NCBI RefSeq assembly: GCF_000813125.1
Contig: NZ_BASE01000054.1
Coordinates: 81,383-145,382, forward strand
DNA length: 64,000 bases
Source of the DNA: Mesobacillus selenatarsenatis SF-1
GTDB taxonomy: Bacteria; Bacillota; Bacilli; Bacillales; Cytobacillaceae
Direction: 5' to 3'
The position numbers and the translations under genes were made by a program. The notes below the pieces were generated by a model. It was not told the DNA's origin. It did not search any database and saw only the letters and a list, made by a program, of their open reading frames with translations. Each line of letters opens with the position of its first letter. Positions within the stretch are counted from its first letter, which is position 1. Below, in pieces: positions 8,361 through 16,598 of the stretch.

Positions 8361-9626
8361 ATGGCTCTATACCAGGAATGGGCGGCACAAATTAAAACTT
8401 ATAATCGAAACATACGACTGACCTTCGTTGCTAACATTTTGACACAGGTTGGCCTTGGGATTTTCATGGTCATCTATAACTTTTACATCAGGGAATTAGG
8501 CTATAATGAGCTTGTAAACGGTAAGGTCATTGCCATGACCTCGCTGGCAACTGCTCTCATTCTTATTCCGGCAGGCATACTGAGTGATAAAACAGGCAGG
8601 AAAAAGCTGATGCTGTATGGAGCGGTCGGAACAGGGTTGATCTTATTCACCCGGAGTATCGTTGAGAGTCAGTCATTATTAATTCTTTTTGCGTTTGGAA
8701 CAGGCCTCGCTTCAGCATTTATCCAGGTGTCGATTATTCCGTGGCTAGCGGAGAATTCGAAGCCTGAACAGCGTGTGCATTTATTCAGTATTCATTTTGC
8801 GGTGATGACGGGTGCCAATGTAATAGGAAGTCTTTTGGGCGGGATTCTCACAGACCTATTCGGAATGATGATCCCGGGACTTGAAAGTATCAGATATACA
8901 TTGATCATTGGATCACTCTTGTTTATGGCTGCTCTGATACCGATTATGAAGTTGAATGAAAATCGGCAACCACGCATATCGGCTAGCGATACAAAAGAAA
9001 AAACAAAAGGAATTCCCCACAAAGCCAGTTTCAAAATCATACTGCTGTTTGCGGTTGCGCAATTGATGATAGGCTTTGGAGCCGGATTGGTCATTCCATA
9101 TTTGAACCTTTATTTTGCGGACCGATTCATGGCATCGAATTCACTTATTGGTCTCGTGATTTCACTTGGACAGGGAGCGACTGCTGTGGCGATGATTATC
9201 GGACCTATGGTTGTTCGCAGGCTTGGGGAAGTGAGAGCAGTGGTTGTTTTGCAGATGCTATCCCTGCCGTTTCTGCTGCTGACAGCGTACACACAGAATT
9301 TTTGGCTCGCTGCTCTAGGGTTCTTATTTCGTCAGGCACTAATGAATGCTGGAAATCCAATCCAGATGTCGTTAATGATGTCGAAGGTTGATGATTCCAT
9401 GAAGGGTTTGGCCAACTCGGTGAATCAAATGGTGTTTAATCTCGGATGGGCCGTTATGGGACCAGTATCGACTGGAATCGTCTTGAAATATGGTTCCTAT
9501 TGGGGATATGCAACTGTATTTTCCATTACTGCAGGTCTTTACTTAGTAGGATCCACGTATTTCTTCATAGTTTTCAAAAGTATGGATAAGCCAAAATCCG
9601 TCATGGTAAATTCAAAACCAGCTTGA
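8361..9626 (+). CDS. MFS transporter
   Basis: A 421-residue polytopic membrane protein, hydrophobic throughout, of the size of a 12-helix major facilitator. The MFS loop signature between helices 2 and 3 is visible as GILSDKTGRKKLMLYG near residue 75, with a related second-half copy around GPMVVRRLGEVRAV. The substrate cannot be read from the sequence; drug or metabolite efflux is possible. It has its own start (GAGGAGCG) and terminator. It sits between yusE and the yusD-like gene, a place I do not recall for such a gene in B. subtilis, so it may be a lineage-specific insertion. Confidence 0.9.
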   Translation: MALYQEWAAQIKTYNRNIRLTFVANILTQVGLGIFMVIYNFYIRELGYNELVNGKVIAMTSLATALILIPAGILSDKTGRKKLMLYGAVGTGLILFTRSIVESQSLLILFAFGTGLASAFIQVSIIPWLAENSKPEQRVHLFSIHFAVMTGANVIGSLLGGILTDLFGMMIPGLESIRYTLIIGSLLFMAALIPIMKLNENRQPRISASDTKEKTKGIPHKASFKIILLFAVAQLMIGFGAGLVIPYLNLYFADRFMASNSLIGLVISLGQGATAVAMIIGPMVVRRLGEVRAVVVLQMLSLPFLLLTAYTQNFWLAALGFLFRQALMNAGNPIQMSLMMSKVDDSMKGLANSVNQMVFNLGWAVMGPVSTGIVLKYGSYWGYATVFSITAGLYLVGSTYFFIVFKSMDKPKSVMVNSKPA

Positions 9627-9663
9627 TTACTGTATTTGTTTGGATATATTTCTCGGGAAATGA

Positions 9664-9703
9664 AAGACGGTGCCGAAATAACATGCGGCATTGTCTTTTT
9701 TTT
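9664..9703 (+). terminator. Terminator after the MFS gene
   Basis: AAGACGGTGCCG pairs with CGGCATTGTCTT (G-U pairs allowed) around AAATAACATG, followed by TTTTTT. Confidence 0.8.
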
Positions 9704-9810
9704 ACGTTATTCACAATGTAAATTCAACTTTAATCGAATTATTTGTCGAAGGGTTTTAACAGGTTTTTCCCTGATTACAAGGAATATGTATTTTAAGGGA
9801 GTTGATCGGA

Positions 9811-10149
9811 ATGCGAGAACGAATCGACAGGTTTGCGAGTGAAATCCAGAATAAAAAGCATGTTCTGCTACTAGTAAATAAACTGGAATTATGTTTAAAA
9901 ATTGAAGCAGAAAGTGGTACATTCTACTTGTCTTTCAAGGATGGCAGGGTGGATTTCCATGAAACCTGCATGCATGCCGGATACACTGCAAGTATTTCTG
10001 GAAAGGATGCGCTTTTGGAACAATTATTTGATGGAGACCTGAAACTGCGTCAGGGAGTAAATATGAATCATATCTCAACTGATTGTCCTTTTCGCTCCCA
10101 ATTGGTGCTGGAATCGTTATTTTATCTTGCGAGACCACTTCCTGTATAA
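9811..10149 (+). CDS. yusD: YusD-like SCP2-type small protein
   Basis: A 112-residue protein containing alternating strands and the phrase FYLSFKDGRVDFHE, followed by a helical C-terminus. This looks like an SCP2 sterol-carrier-type fold, and its place before the methionine block matches B. subtilis yusD. ATG 9811 is used because AAGGGAG (9795-9801) is spaced 9 bases away. Ligand and role are unknown. Assignment rests on fold impression and synteny, so it is moderate. Confidence 0.65.
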   Translation: MRERIDRFASEIQNKKHVLLLVNKLELCLKIEAESGTFYLSFKDGRVDFHETCMHAGYTASISGKDALLEQLFDGDLKLRQGVNMNHISTDCPFRSQLVLESLFYLARPLPV

Positions 10150-10175
10150 AATTTTATCTGAATAGTCGAAATATA

Positions 10176-10204
10176 TTGACCGGTACATTGCGACGTGATA
10201 TTAT
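10176..10204 (+). promoter_or_regulatory. SigA promoter of the metY riboswitch transcript
   Basis: TTGACC, 17-bp spacer, TATTAT. Transcription would begin near 10211, about 26 nt before the SAM aptamer. Confidence 0.8.
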
Positions 10205-10236
10205 CACTTTAACGCAGTAAAAACGAATTGAATATA

Positions 10237-10336
10237 CTTATCCAGAGAGGCGGAGGGACTGGCCCTATGAAGCCCGGCAACCGGTTGTGAAACACGGTGC
10301 TAATTCCAGCAGAGTTTTTTGCTCTGAAAAGATAAG
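10237..10336 (+). promoter_or_regulatory. SAM-I (S-box) riboswitch upstream of metY
   Basis: The conserved S-box order is present: P1 strand CTTATC, the core AGAGAGGCGGAGGGACTGGC, then CCCTATGAAGCCCGGCAACC, a GGTGCTAATTCCAGCAGA segment, and the closing GATAAG. SAM binding should favour the terminator at 10353 and switch metY off. It is one of two S-boxes within 1.7 kb. Confidence 0.97.
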
Positions 10337-10351
10337 GAGAGATGATAAATG

Positions 10352-10380
10352 ACCCTCTTCTTAGGAAGAGGGTTTTTTGT
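10352..10380 (+). terminator. SAM riboswitch expression-platform terminator (metY)
   Basis: CCCTCTTC, loop TTA, GGAAGAGGG, TTTTTT. It lies 15 bases after the aptamer and 40 bases before metY. Confidence 0.92.
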
Positions 10381-10420
10381 TTCAGTTTTTTTAAAAAAAT
10401 TTTTGATTGGAGAGATGGAG

Positions 10421-11737
10421 ATGGCTAATGAGCAAAAAAACTACAGAATTGAAACGCTGGGGGTACATGGTGGTCAGTCACCAGATCCGGTAACAGGAGC
10501 GAGGGCAGTTCCGATTTATTCGAGCAATGCGTTCCAATTTGAAAACACAGAACATGCAGCGGATTTATTTGCGCTTAAGGAAGCGGGCTATATTTACTCA
10601 CGGATACATAATCCGACAGTTACTGCCCTGGAAGAAAAGGTGGCTCTTCTTGAGGGCGGTATAGGTGCTCTTGCGTTATCCAGCGGGATGTCTGCCATCA
10701 CGATGGCGATCCTGAACATTGCGCATGCGGGTGATGAAATTGTTGCTGCATCAAATCTATATGGAGGTACTTACAATCTATTTGCTGTAACACTGCCGAA
10801 GTATGGAATAAAAGTTCATCTAGTTGATCCAGCTGATCCTGAAAATTTTAGAAAGGCGATCACTCCGAAAACAAAAGCAGTCTACGCAGAAACAATCGGT
10901 AATCCAAGTCTCAGAGTTTTGGACATTGAAGCTGTAGCGGAAGTTGCCCATGAAGCAGATCTTCCGCTAATCATTGATAACACATTTGCAACTCCTTATC
11001 TTTGCCGGCCAATTGAACATGGCGCCGATATCGTTGTCCACTCAGCTACCAAGTGGCTATTAGGAAATGGTACAGTCATGGGCGGAATCATTGTGGATGG
11101 AGGAAAGTTCGATTGGAAGTCGCCTAAGTTTCCGGGCTTCAATGAGCCGGACTCTAGTTACCATGATCTTGTCTATAGTGAGGCAATCGGAGCTGCCGCA
11201 TTTATCGTAAAGGCAAGAGTCCAGCTGTTGCGTGACCTTGGACCGGCGATTAGTCCTCAAAGCGCCTTCCAATTCAATCTTGGAATAGAAACTTTGCATG
11301 TCCGTATGAAGGAGCATGTTGCAAATACACGTAAAATCGTAGACTACCTTGAGTCCCACCCTGCTGTTACCTGGGTAAGTTATCCTGGCCATGAATCACA
11401 TCCTGATAAAGAACTCGCGGATCGATATCTTCCAAAGGGAGCAGGGGCAGTTGTCATATTTGGGATTGAAGGCGGCAGGGAATCCGGTGCAAAGCTGATC
11501 AACTCATTAGAATTGTGGTCCCATGTCGCGAATGTCGGTGATGCAAAAAGCCTGATCATCCATCCAGCAAGTACGACACACCAGCAGCTGGATTCAGAGG
11601 GTCTCAAAGCTGCAGGAGTTCCAGAAGATTTAATCCGCCTCTCTGTCGGGATTGAAAATGCCGAGGATATCATCGAGGATCTGGAGCAGGCAATCGAAAA
11701 AGCGACTGGAGTGCCAGGAATACCGGCTAGGGCTTAA
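10421..11737 (+). CDS. metY: O-acetylhomoserine sulfhydrylase / homocysteine synthase
   Basis: A PLP enzyme of the Cys/Met metabolism family that makes homocysteine directly from O-acetylhomoserine and sulfide. The 438-residue length fits MetY, which is longer than the 370-400-residue MetI/MetC/MetB members. Visible features are the start ETLGVHGGQ, the cofactor region ALSSGMSAITMAIL near residue 90, and the PLP lysine in HSATKWLLGNG near residue 210. ATG 10421 follows TTGGAGAG; the open frame upstream runs through the riboswitch terminator and is not coding. SAM riboswitch control fits methionine supply, and metNPQ follows with its own S-box. Confidence 0.95.
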   Translation: MANEQKNYRIETLGVHGGQSPDPVTGARAVPIYSSNAFQFENTEHAADLFALKEAGYIYSRIHNPTVTALEEKVALLEGGIGALALSSGMSAITMAILNIAHAGDEIVAASNLYGGTYNLFAVTLPKYGIKVHLVDPADPENFRKAITPKTKAVYAETIGNPSLRVLDIEAVAEVAHEADLPLIIDNTFATPYLCRPIEHGADIVVHSATKWLLGNGTVMGGIIVDGGKFDWKSPKFPGFNEPDSSYHDLVYSEAIGAAAFIVKARVQLLRDLGPAISPQSAFQFNLGIETLHVRMKEHVANTRKIVDYLESHPAVTWVSYPGHESHPDKELADRYLPKGAGAVVIFGIEGGRESGAKLINSLELWSHVANVGDAKSLIIHPASTTHQQLDSEGLKAAGVPEDLIRLSVGIENAEDIIEDLEQAIEKATGVPGIPARA

Positions 11738-11776
11738 TATCCATAAACATCCAAAAAATATTTGAAAATAATTTTA

Positions 11777-11806
11777 TTGACACTCTTTTTTACTACGTGC
11801 TACAAT
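11777..11806 (+). promoter_or_regulatory. SigA promoter of the metNPQ transcript
   Basis: TTGACA, 18-bp spacer, TACAAT; about 43 bp before the second S-box aptamer. Confidence 0.82.
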
Positions 11807-11848
11807 CACACTCGTAACTTAAAACCGGTTAGATAATTTAATAGCGTG

Positions 11849-11963
11849 CTCTTATCAAGAGAGGTGGAGGGAAGTGCCCTATGAAACCCGGCAACCGTCA
11901 GTAAGCATTGCTTGCTGAAATGGTGCCAATTCACACAAAGCGAATCGCTTTGGCAGATGAGAG
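11849..11963 (+). promoter_or_regulatory. SAM-I (S-box) riboswitch upstream of metNPQ
   Basis: P1 is CTCTTATC closing with GATGAGAG. The core reads AAGAGAGGTGGAGGGAAGTG, then CCCTATGAAACCCGGCAACC and ATGGTGCCAATTC. It is clearly an S-box, with a different P3 and P4 from the metY copy. Confidence 0.97.
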
Positions 11964-11983
11964 AAAGGAATCCACTATGACTA

Positions 11984-12019
11984 TGCCTTTCTGCTCACTT
12001 GCAGGAAGGCTTTTATTTT
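11984..12019 (+). terminator. SAM riboswitch expression-platform terminator (metNPQ)
   Basis: GCCTTTCTGC, loop TCACTT, GCAGGAAGGC, then TTTTATTTT. The remaining 220 bases to metN show no further clear element. Confidence 0.9.
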
Positions 12020-12242
12020 GCCCTTTTCGAAAAACGCTTTAAAAGTTATAGCCAAAAAGCTTGTTCGAAAAGAATTTATAACTAGAGCATAATCATCCCC
12101 GTTTAAGATAGAGTCTATTACCCATTTTTACTGGAGTTTGAATTTTTTCGGTTAGGGAATGGGAAACTAGATTGATAACCTTCTTAATTTTCGGGGGAAT
12201 TTAACGGTTTTAATAAGTGTAGATGTAAAGAGGGGGAGTCAA

Positions 12243-13268
12243 TTGATTACGATAAAAAATGCCAGAAAGATTTACCCTTCCAACAAGGGAGAGGTTAAAG
12301 CGGTAGATGATGTCAACCTTGAAGTCAAGGAAGGCGAAATCTTTGGAGTCATCGGCTATAGTGGCGCCGGCAAAAGTACTTTGATCCGGATGCTAAACGG
12401 TCTGGAGATCCCAACTTCAGGTTCAGTCGTGGTTGCAGGCAGGGAAGTTTCAAGAATTAAGGGAGCGGAACTGCGGAAGGCTCGACAGGAAATTAGCATG
12501 ATTTTCCAGCACTTCAACCTGCTCTGGTCAAGAACAGTAGCAGAAAATATCGCTTTCCCGCTTGAAATTGCCGATGTAGCTAAAGCTGAAAGAGATAAAC
12601 GGGTAAAAGAGTTAATCGAACTTGTTGGCCTTGAGGGCAGAGGAGATGCTTATCCTTCCCAGTTGAGTGGGGGCCAAAAGCAAAGGGTCGGAATCGCGAG
12701 GGCACTGGCTAATAACCCTAAAGTACTTCTTGGGGATGAAGCAACTTCAGCGCTTGATCCGCAGACAACTGACCAGATTCTGGATCTGCTTGTTGATATC
12801 AATAAGAGGCTTGGTCTTACAATCGTCCTGATTACGCACGAAATGCATGTTATCAGGAAAATCTGTCACCGAGTCGCTGTCATGGAAGGCGGAAAGATTG
12901 TTGAAACAGGGCCAGTATTGGATGTGTTCAGAAACCCGCAGCAGCCTATTACGAAAAGATTCGTCCAGCAGGTGACAGAACCTGAGGAAACAAAGGAAAC
13001 TGTTGATCACTTGCTTGAGCGATATCCACATGGTCGCGTTGTCCAGCTGACATTCGTAGGTGAAGGAACTGAACAGCCGCTGATCACCAACTTGATTCGT
13101 GAGTTTTCCATAACGGTCAATATTGTTCAGGGTAAAATTTCGCAGACACAAGATGGTTCATATGGAACCTTGTTCATCCATCTTGATGGTGAAGAGGGCG
13201 AAGTGGCCCGGGCAATAGAGTATATTGGCCAGCATGAGGTCGGTGTGGAGGTGATTTCGAATGGCTGA
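12243..13268 (+). CDS. metN: Methionine ABC transporter ATP-binding protein
   Basis: The ATPase of the D/L-methionine importer, 341 residues. Walker A is GYSGAGKST near residue 38, the signature is LSGGQKQRVGIARAL, and Walker B reads VLLGDEATSALDP. The family usually has Cys where this protein has Gly (LLCDE), a harmless-looking change. The C-terminal 100 residues form the ACT-like NIL domain that senses intracellular methionine. The start is TTG 12243, 5 bases after AGGGGGAG. It overlaps metP by 8 bp, so translation is coupled. The S-box upstream gives control by SAM. Confidence 0.96.
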   Translation: MITIKNARKIYPSNKGEVKAVDDVNLEVKEGEIFGVIGYSGAGKSTLIRMLNGLEIPTSGSVVVAGREVSRIKGAELRKARQEISMIFQHFNLLWSRTVAENIAFPLEIADVAKAERDKRVKELIELVGLEGRGDAYPSQLSGGQKQRVGIARALANNPKVLLGDEATSALDPQTTDQILDLLVDINKRLGLTIVLITHEMHVIRKICHRVAVMEGGKIVETGPVLDVFRNPQQPITKRFVQQVTEPEETKETVDHLLERYPHGRVVQLTFVGEGTEQPLITNLIREFSITVNIVQGKISQTQDGSYGTLFIHLDGEEGEVARAIEYIGQHEVGVEVISNG

Positions 13269-13929
13269 AAAATTGTTTCCGAATGTTAACTGGGACCGAA
13301 TGTGGGAAGCGACAGTTGAGACACTGTATATGAGTGCCATTTCTGTAGTGGCTACCTTCATCCTTGGTGCAATCCTTGGACTGCTGCTCTTTTTGACTTC
13401 GAAGGGAAATATATGGGAAAACAGGCCGGTCAATTTAGTATTGAGTGCAGTCGTTAATATTTTCAGATCAATACCATTCATTATTTTAATCGTCCTTTTG
13501 ATTCCTTTTACAAAGTTCATTGTGGGATCGATGATCGGGGAAAACGCTGCATTGCCTGCATTGATCATTGGATCGGCTCCATTTTACGCAAGGATGGTTG
13601 AGATTGGCTTGCGTGAGATTGATAAAGGTGTCATTGAAGCAGCAAAATCTATGGGAGCCAGGACGACAACGATCATATGGAAGGTGCTGCTCCCGGAATC
13701 GATGCCAGCGTTGGTATCCGGTATAACGGTAACGGCAATCGCGCTTGTAAGTTACACTGCGATGGCAGGAGTCATCGGGGCAGGCGGCCTCGGAAACCTA
13801 GCTTATATGGAAGGCTTTCAGAGAAGCCGGAATGATGTCACCTTGATGGCAACCATCATTATTTTGATTATCGTGTTTTTAATTCAGTTTGTTGGTGATT
13901 TCTACACAAGAAAATTAGATAAGAGATAA
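13261..13929 (+). CDS. metP: Methionine ABC transporter permease
   Basis: A 222-residue inner-membrane permease of the MetI family. The EAA-type coupling segment is seen as EAAKSMGARTTTIIWKVLLP near residue 135, the site that contacts the ATPase. Hydrophobic helices cover the rest. Its ATG lies inside the end of metN, and metQ follows after 14 bp. Together the three genes encode ATPase, permease and binding lipoprotein. B. subtilis uses the name metP for this subunit; elsewhere it is metI. Confidence 0.95.
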   Translation: MAEKLFPNVNWDRMWEATVETLYMSAISVVATFILGAILGLLLFLTSKGNIWENRPVNLVLSAVVNIFRSIPFIILIVLLIPFTKFIVGSMIGENAALPALIIGSAPFYARMVEIGLREIDKGVIEAAKSMGARTTTIIWKVLLPESMPALVSGITVTAIALVSYTAMAGVIGAGGLGNLAYMEGFQRSRNDVTLMATIIILIIVFLIQFVGDFYTRKLDKR

Positions 13930-13943
13930 AGGAGAGATTTGAA

Positions 13944-14783
13944 TTGAAAAAATGGTTATTAGCTCTATTCGTATTAGTATTAACTGCAGGACTTGCAGCT
14001 TGTGGAACTTCTGAGGATAACACATCGGGAGAAGGCGGCAAGGAAGAAAGTAAGAAAATTGTCGTTGGTGCTTCTAACGTACCACACGCAGAAATTTTGG
14101 AAGAAGCAAAAGCGCTGCTTGAAGAAAAAGGTTATGAAATGGAAATTAAGACTTTCAACGATTATGTTGTTCCAAACCAGGCACTTGATTCGGGAGAACT
14201 TGATGCAAACTACTTCCAGCACATCCCTTACCTTGAGTCTCAAATGGCTGAACACGGCTATAAGTTTGAAAACGCAGGCGGAATCCACATCGAGCCAATT
14301 GGTGTCTATTCCCAAGACCATACTACTCTTGATGACCTGCCAAAAGGTGCGCACATTATCATGAGCAGCTCGGTAGCAGACCATGGCCGTATCTTGACAA
14401 TGCTTGAAAAAGAGGGCTTGATTACTCTTAAAGAAGGCGTAGAAAAAGTAAAGGCTACAATTGAAGATATCGCAGAAAACCCTAAAGAATTGAAGTTTGA
14501 TACAGAATATGAAGCAGCATTGCTTCCACAAATCTTCAACAATGGCGAAGGCGATGCAGTTCTAATCAATTCTAACTATGCAATTGATGCTGGACTTAAT
14601 CCATTAGAGGATTCTATCGCGATTGAGGAAAGCGATTCTCCATACGTGAACGTAATTGCAGTCCGTGAAGGAGACAAAGACAAGCCGGCAATCAAGGCGT
14701 TAGTTGAAGTACTTCACTCAAAAGAGATCCAAGATTTTATTCTTGAAAAATATGAAGGTGCAGTTGTACCGGTAAAAGAATAA
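13944..14783 (+). CDS. metQ: Methionine-binding lipoprotein
   Basis: A 279-residue NlpA-family solute-binding protein. The lipoprotein signal MKKWLLALFVLVL ends at a lipobox LAAC (Cys20), followed by a short Ser/Glu/Gly-rich linker. The body contains the family segments VVGASNVPHAEIL and ANYFQHIPYLE. It delivers methionine to MetNP at the outer face of the membrane. The start is TTG 13944 behind AAAGGAGAG, and a terminator follows. Confidence 0.96.
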   Translation: MKKWLLALFVLVLTAGLAACGTSEDNTSGEGGKEESKKIVVGASNVPHAEILEEAKALLEEKGYEMEIKTFNDYVVPNQALDSGELDANYFQHIPYLESQMAEHGYKFENAGGIHIEPIGVYSQDHTTLDDLPKGAHIIMSSSVADHGRILTMLEKEGLITLKEGVEKVKATIEDIAENPKELKFDTEYEAALLPQIFNNGEGDAVLINSNYAIDAGLNPLEDSIAIEESDSPYVNVIAVREGDKDKPAIKALVEVLHSKEIQDFILEKYEGAVVPVKE

Positions 14784-14790
14784 TGAGATA

Positions 14791-14820
14791 AAAGCAGGCG
14801 TGCAGCCTGCTTTTTCTTTT
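14791..14820 (+). terminator. Terminator after metQ
   Basis: AGCAGGC, loop GTGCA, GCCTGCT, then TTTTCTTTT. Confidence 0.85.
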
Positions 14821-14885
14821 TGCCGAATAACCGACTGTGAAAATTAACATACTAACCGAGAAAAAAGCAGAATGGAGTGGAAGCA

Positions 14886-15257
14886 ATGGAGCATCATTAT
14901 GAACCTCGGAATTCAACGGAAGCAGCACTGCATGAATATAAGCAAGGCCTGGGTGTCTTTACGCAAAGGATGCCGGAGCTTGCCAGACATTATAATGCGT
15001 TTACTGAAGTTTGTTTTCAGGAAGGGACTTTGACACAAAAAGAAAAGCAGCTGATTGCTTTGGGGATTTCATTGTATTCACAGGATGAATATTGCATTAT
15101 ATATCATTTAAAAGGCTGCCTTGACCAGGGAGCATCGGAAGAGCAAATTCTGGAAGCTGTTGGAGTGACGGCTGCTTTTGGTGGCGGTGCGGCAATGAGC
15201 CAGGCAGTGACACTCGTCCAGGAAGCAATGGCCGAACTTAATACTTTGAAGCAGTAA
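14886..15257 (+). CDS. yurZ: Carboxymuconolactone decarboxylase-family protein (YurZ)
   Basis: A 123-residue CMD/AhpD-type helical protein. The signature helix contains CIIYHLKGC near residue 63, with the CxxxH arrangement of this family and a second cysteine four residues later; the AhpD CxxC pair is absent. Downstream [16 protein letters not shown] is also typical. It lies between metQ and suf, as yurZ does in B. subtilis. A peroxidase or reductase-like redox role is possible but unproven. ATG 14886 follows GGAG at 8 bases. Confidence 0.82.
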   Translation: MEHHYEPRNSTEAALHEYKQGLGVFTQRMPELARHYNAFTEVCFQEGTLTQKEKQLIALGISLYSQDEYCIIYHLKGCLDQGASEEQILEAVGVTAAFGGGAAMSQAVTLVQEAMAELNTLKQ

Positions 15258-15405
15258 AAGCTGTCTTATACAGCATAATGGGCTGTTAAATAACAGGAAA
15301 GGCTTCATTTGGGAGGATATTGCCAGTATTCTAAGAATGGCAGAGGTGAAGTCGCGTTAGGACCCCTTACTCCATCACATCCAAAAATTAACGGTTTTAA
15401 CCGCT
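15258..15405. other. Intergenic gap without a recognisable gene
   Basis: These 148 bp after yurZ contain no ORF with a ribosome binding site and no hairpin with a T run that I can support. Confidence 0.5.
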
Positions 15406-15435
15406 TTGATAGTGGTAAATAAAAGGTGTTAAGAT
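15406..15435 (+). promoter_or_regulatory. SigA-type promoter of the small ORF at 15490
   Basis: TTGATA, 18-bp spacer, TAAGAT with an upstream TGT (extended -10). A small hairpin TCGCTT-ATTA-AAGCGA (15452-15467) lies in the leader just before the ribosome binding site. Confidence 0.6.
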
Positions 15436-15489
15436 TGCACTATCAAAAAAATCGCTTATTAAAGCGAAAAACCGAAGGGATGATTCACT

Positions 15490-15675
15490 ATTAGTCAGCT
15501 AAAACTGAACTACACAAGTGAAATGGAAAAAGCAATGCATGGAGCTCATGGAATTAGTTACGAGGTATACAGCATGAACCATGACGCAAGAATGGAAGTC
15601 GAAAGAAAACGCGAAAGAGACTATATCAAAAGCCAACGGATGGTCGCTGACCTGGACAGAAAAGTCCACTCGTAA
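15490..15675 (+). CDS. Small hypothetical protein, apparent ATT start (61 aa; 50 aa from ATG 15523)
   Basis: The frame 15490-15675 is open with coding-like composition. It encodes a basic, charged, probably helical protein with AMHGAHGISYEVYSMNHDAR and then RMEVERKRERDYIKSQRM. The only good ribosome binding site, GAAGGGATG, stands about 10 bases before an ATT codon; no ATG, GTG or TTG lies nearby. The first ATG (15523) has no ribosome binding site. Initiation at ATT is known for infC but rare. A 4-codon ATG-ATT-CAC-TAT-TAG mini-ORF overlaps the same signal. Function is unknown and I do not recognise the family. Confidence 0.5.
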   Translation: MSQLKLNYTSEMEKAMHGAHGISYEVYSMNHDARMEVERKRERDYIKSQRMVADLDRKVHS

Positions 15676-15804
15676 GCGAGAGCATATATATATAATAGAA
15701 GAAATGTTTTGGGAACCAGTGTGATTTATGCACTGGTTTCTTTATTATGTAATGTTGAATTAACCTGATCGAGATCGGTTTTCCTTAGATGTCCTTTATC
15801 AGCC

Positions 15805-16013
15805 GTTATTGTGACAGGTTCGGGGTGTTAGAGGGAAAAGCTGTCAAGAAAAGGCCGTTATTGTGACAGGTTTGGGGTGCCAGGACGAAAAGCTGTCAAG
15901 AAAAAGCCGTATTGTGACAGGTTTGAGGTGTCAAGACGAAAAGATGTCAGAAGTAGGATCAAGTTCAGACAGGTTTGGAGAATCAAGTGAAAAGTTGTCA
16001 GAAGTCGGTCTAA
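15805..16013. repeat. 52-bp tandem repeat array I (4 units)
   Basis: The units begin at 15805, 15857, 15909 and 15963 and are 52, 52, 54 and 51 bp. Each contains TGACAGGTTTG and, about 20 bases later, GAAAAGCTGTCA, so a unit can fold as TGACAG with CTGTCA. The same unit makes the arrays at 36811 and 63918. No protein is encoded. Confidence 0.9.
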
Positions 16014-16200
16014 CTCTCTAACTTCTCATCGGGCTGGGCCTATCCTCCGCAATTAATCCAGCAGGATACTACATTGCTTCGGCCATCTATGTACATTTTT
16101 TTATAACAGAAGGTGAAAAATAAAATGATGTACAACCTGTGAGCGGCATATCCGACTTTACATTGCTTGTTCTGGTAAAATGGAATTGTGTTTTGTCGTC

Positions 16201-16257
16201 GCTTGTCGCCATTCAGCGAGCTGAACGGCGGGGTGGGGGAAGTGGAACGAAGACAAG
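16201..16257. other. Stem-loop upstream of suf
   Basis: CGCC-A-TTCAGC (16207-16217) pairs with GCTGAA-C-GGCG (16220-16230) around a GA loop. An outer CTTGTC (16202-16207) could pair with GACAAG (16252-16257), sharing one base. The element has no T tail. It lies 40 bases before the larger hairpin element at 16298. Confidence 0.55.
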
Positions 16258-16297
16258 GGAATCAATGTGCAGAATTAATGTATATCAGGATTCCTGC

Positions 16298-16438
16298 TGA
16301 TTTTTGGCTCACTTCGTGAAGCTGACGCTTCACTGGCTTTTCCGCTGACGCTGAAAAGCTGCCGAGAGTAATTGAAACGCTGCGGGCAAATACCTTTGCC
16401 CGGTCGTTTCACTCACTCTCGGCATGAACCAAAAATCA
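16298..16438. repeat. Closed multi-hairpin element (141 nt) upstream of suf
   Basis: An outer 10-bp stem TGATTTTTGG (16298-16307) / CCAAAAATCA (16429-16438) encloses three consecutive hairpins. These are GTGAAGC-TGAC-GCTTCAC (16316-16333), GCTTTTC/GAAAAGC (16336-16359), and a long one at 16361-16423 with three helices: GCCGAGAGT/ACTCTCGGC, TGAAACG/CGTTTCA and CGGGCAAA-TACC-TTTGCCCG. It ends about 50 bp upstream of the suf promoter and has no T tail. It could be a structured RNA or a palindromic mobile element of MITE type; no transposase or clear target-site duplication is seen. Confidence 0.75.
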
Positions 16439-16487
16439 ATGGCAATTATCAACAGGGTTCTTTGTTTTTCTTTCCACTTTTAAGGTG

Positions 16488-16516
16488 TTGCTAACACTTT
16501 TCATTTGTTATAAGAT
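16488..16516 (+). promoter_or_regulatory. SigA promoter of the suf operon
   Basis: TTGCTA, 17-bp spacer, TAAGAT preceded by TGTTA. Transcription would start near 16523, leaving a 75-nt leader before sufC. Confidence 0.7.
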
Positions 16517-16598
16517 TGTAATGAGAATAAAATGAGAATAGAGTTAAAGACGGCAAAAGTCGGCTTAAAATCTTTTCTATATTGACGGAGGTAATATT

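Noticed and set aside
10349..10420. Longer N-terminus of MetY starting at ATG 10349
   Set aside because: These codons cover the riboswitch terminator; the real ribosome binding site is at 10408-10414.
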